From positions 1 through 5,564 of the forward strand of contig JAZNLR010000112.1 of NCBI GenBank assembly GCA_045579195.1: a DNA stretch of 5,564 nt. Direction: 5' to 3'. The stretch comes from JAZNLR01 sp045579195. GTDB lineage: Bacteria > Bacillota > Clostridia > Christensenellales > CAMQZB01. A program made the position numbers and the translations under genes. The notes beneath the pieces were generated by a model. It saw only the letters and a program-made list of their open reading frames with translations. It searched no databases and was not told the origin of the DNA. Of this stretch, positions 4,557-5,564 are shown in pieces; position 1 is the first letter of the stretch, and each line of letters opens with the position of its first letter.

Positions 4557-5564
4557 ATGAAAAAACTTTTGGTTTTGGTTCTTGCTCTGTGCTTGATGCT
4601 CGGTTGCTTCGGAACGTTTGCAACCGCAGAGACCGATGGCAAGATGATGCTTCGTTACAATCACATTGTTGCCGCGCTCTGGCAGTCGGACGGTGAGGAG
4701 ACGAACACGGTGGACGTTATCAATGATTACGCTTATGTCCACGGCACGGAAGACAAGAAGAACTCCGGTTCTCATTGGTATGAGTATATGGACGATATCG
4801 AGATTCTTCCCGACGGAACTTACACCTTGCCGGTGAAGATTTACGGCGGATACGGCACGCTCGACACCGTTGATTTCAACAATTCCGAGTTGCAGACGGT
4901 TCACACCAAGGGAGAACCCACCTCATCTACGAATTATGACTACATCGTTGATGTCGGAAACGGCGGAACTTATTCCCACGGTTTCCAGGGATGGCAGTGG
5001 AGAGCAAACGGTGACGCGTCCACCGTTATCATCTTGACCGCTGAAGAGGATATGTTCCTTGACGTTTACCACCTCAACTGGAGAAACCCCGGTTCCGGTG
5101 ATGAATGGGCAACGAACATGACCATCGCTCAGTACGTCGTAGATCCCGAAGGCACCATCGTTAAGGTTGCTGAAGGAAAGGTCACCGAGACTGACAAGCG
5201 TGACTTCCTCTATGTTGGCGTTCATCTGAAGGCCGGCGACAAGTGTATCGTTGAGCTTCAGGGCTCCGGATATAAGCCCGGAACGACCCAGAACGTTCCT
5301 CACTTCGAAATCGACCTCAATGGATACGATGCATCCAAGAGAATGGACTTCGACAACGTTCGCGCTCTCGTAACTGCAAAGAACGACGCATATAAGGCAA
5401 TTGACGACGCTGCCGCAACTTACAACAAGGCTGATTACACCTCCGCTCGTTGGAGCTCCATCAGCGACATCGTAAACGAAGCAAAGGCTGCGATCAAGGA
5501 TATGCTCAGCGAAGACGACATCAAGGCTGCTGTTGATCAGGCTAAGGCTGATATGGACGCTGTT
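4557..5564 (+). CDS. Secreted surface protein, tandem paralogue 2 (3' partial)
   Basis: The frame is open to the last base, giving 336 residues without a stop. The signal peptide MKKLLVLVLALCLMLG, with probable cleavage after ATA at residue 24, is nearly the same as in paralogue 1. The unknown N-terminal domain carries the same landmarks: QSDGEETNT (43-51), DGTYTLPVKI (86-95), WQWRA (146-150), DMFLDVYHLN (165-174), GVHLKAGDKCIV (221-232) and GYDASKR (256-262). A FIVAR-like repeat starts at YTSARW (294-299). From residue 161 to the window end it aligns to paralogue 1 without gaps. The region between the two anchor motifs at 95 and 146 differs in length and sequence. If the architecture matches, about 105 residues with a second repeat and a Cys/transmembrane tail lie beyond the window. 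The mature part has a single cysteine, C230. The gene is driven by its own promoter and is not an operon partner of paralogue 1. Function is unknown; surface ligand or glycan binding is only an inference. Confidence 0.87.
   Translation, partial: MKKLLVLVLALCLMLGCFGTFATAETDGKMMLRYNHIVAALWQSDGEETNTVDVINDYAYVHGTEDKKNSGSHWYEYMDDIEILPDGTYTLPVKIYGGYGTLDTVDFNNSELQTVHTKGEPTSSTNYDYIVDVGNGGTYSHGFQGWQWRANGDASTVIILTAEEDMFLDVYHLNWRNPGSGDEWATNMTIAQYVVDPEGTIVKVAEGKVTETDKRDFLYVGVHLKAGDKCIVELQGSGYKPGTTQNVPHFEIDLNGYDASKRMDFDNVRALVTAKNDAYKAIDDAAATYNKADYTSARWSSISDIVNEAKAAIKDMLSEDDIKAAVDQAKADMDAV
5037..5564 (+). repeat. Conserved block shared with paralogue 1 (right copy)
   Basis: Residues 161-336 of paralogue 2 correspond, at a constant offset of 7, to residues 154-329 of paralogue 1. 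The block covers the C-terminal part of the unknown domain, the linker and the first FIVAR-like repeat, and is cut by the window end. Confidence 0.85.

Noticed and set aside
4599..4610. Possible lipobox (M-L-G-C, Cys17) in the signal peptide of the second paralogue
   Set aside because: The -3 and -2 positions (Met, Leu) fit a lipobox poorly, the hydrophobic core continues past the Cys, and an ATA|ET type-I cleavage site follows, as in paralogue 1, which has no Cys at this place.
4518..5303. Minus-strand open frames (4518-4904 and 4923-5303) opposite the second paralogue
   Set aside because: The + strand frame continues without a stop from 4557 to 5564 and is clearly homologous to the preceding gene. 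The minus frames are its shadows.

Overview
The window reads as a piece of a Gram-positive, Bacillota (Clostridia-like) chromosome, probably from an uncultured gut-type anaerobe. The evidence is sigma-A-type promoters (TTGACT/TATACT, TTGACG/TATAAT), strong AGGAG-type ribosome binding sites, compact GC-rich terminators with T tracts, an XRE regulator fused to a membrane domain, and Sec-secreted surface proteins with a C-terminal membrane tail. Base composition looks balanced by eye. No phage, insertion-sequence, CRISPR or RNA gene is visible. All five genes lie on the + strand.

Region 1 (1-2016) is the end of a carbohydrate-catabolism operon. A 5'-truncated sugar phosphate isomerase/epimerase-like TIM barrel is followed, with its stop codon touching the next Shine-Dalgarno, by a 449-residue sialidase-like (BNR/Asp-box) beta-propeller without a signal peptide. 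The pair probably handles a sugar acid or its derivative in the cytoplasm, but the substrate cannot be read from the sequence. No intrinsic terminator is evident after the propeller gene.

Region 2 (2017-2945) holds a monocistronic 239-residue regulator with its own promoter and a strong terminator. It has an N-terminal XRE helix-turn-helix, a very acidic linker, and a membrane domain made of two copies of a 48-residue helical hairpin. Overlapping inverted repeats lie directly behind its terminator.

Region 3 (2946-5564) contains two tandem paralogous secreted proteins. The first is complete (434 residues); the second is cut by the window end after 336 residues. Each has its own near-consensus promoter and a small hairpin near the predicted mRNA 5' end, and the first has a strong terminator. 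Both have a signal peptide, a beta-rich N-terminal domain I do not recognise, and a FIVAR-like helical repeat. The first ends in a Gly-Gly-Cys-Gly / hydrophobic helix / basic tail and has no LPXTG motif. Hand alignment gives about 111 identities in 176 ungapped residues over the C-terminal part of the unknown domain and the first repeat, while the N-terminal part diverges. This family of highly expressed-looking, surface-anchored proteins is the least explained and most interesting content of the window.
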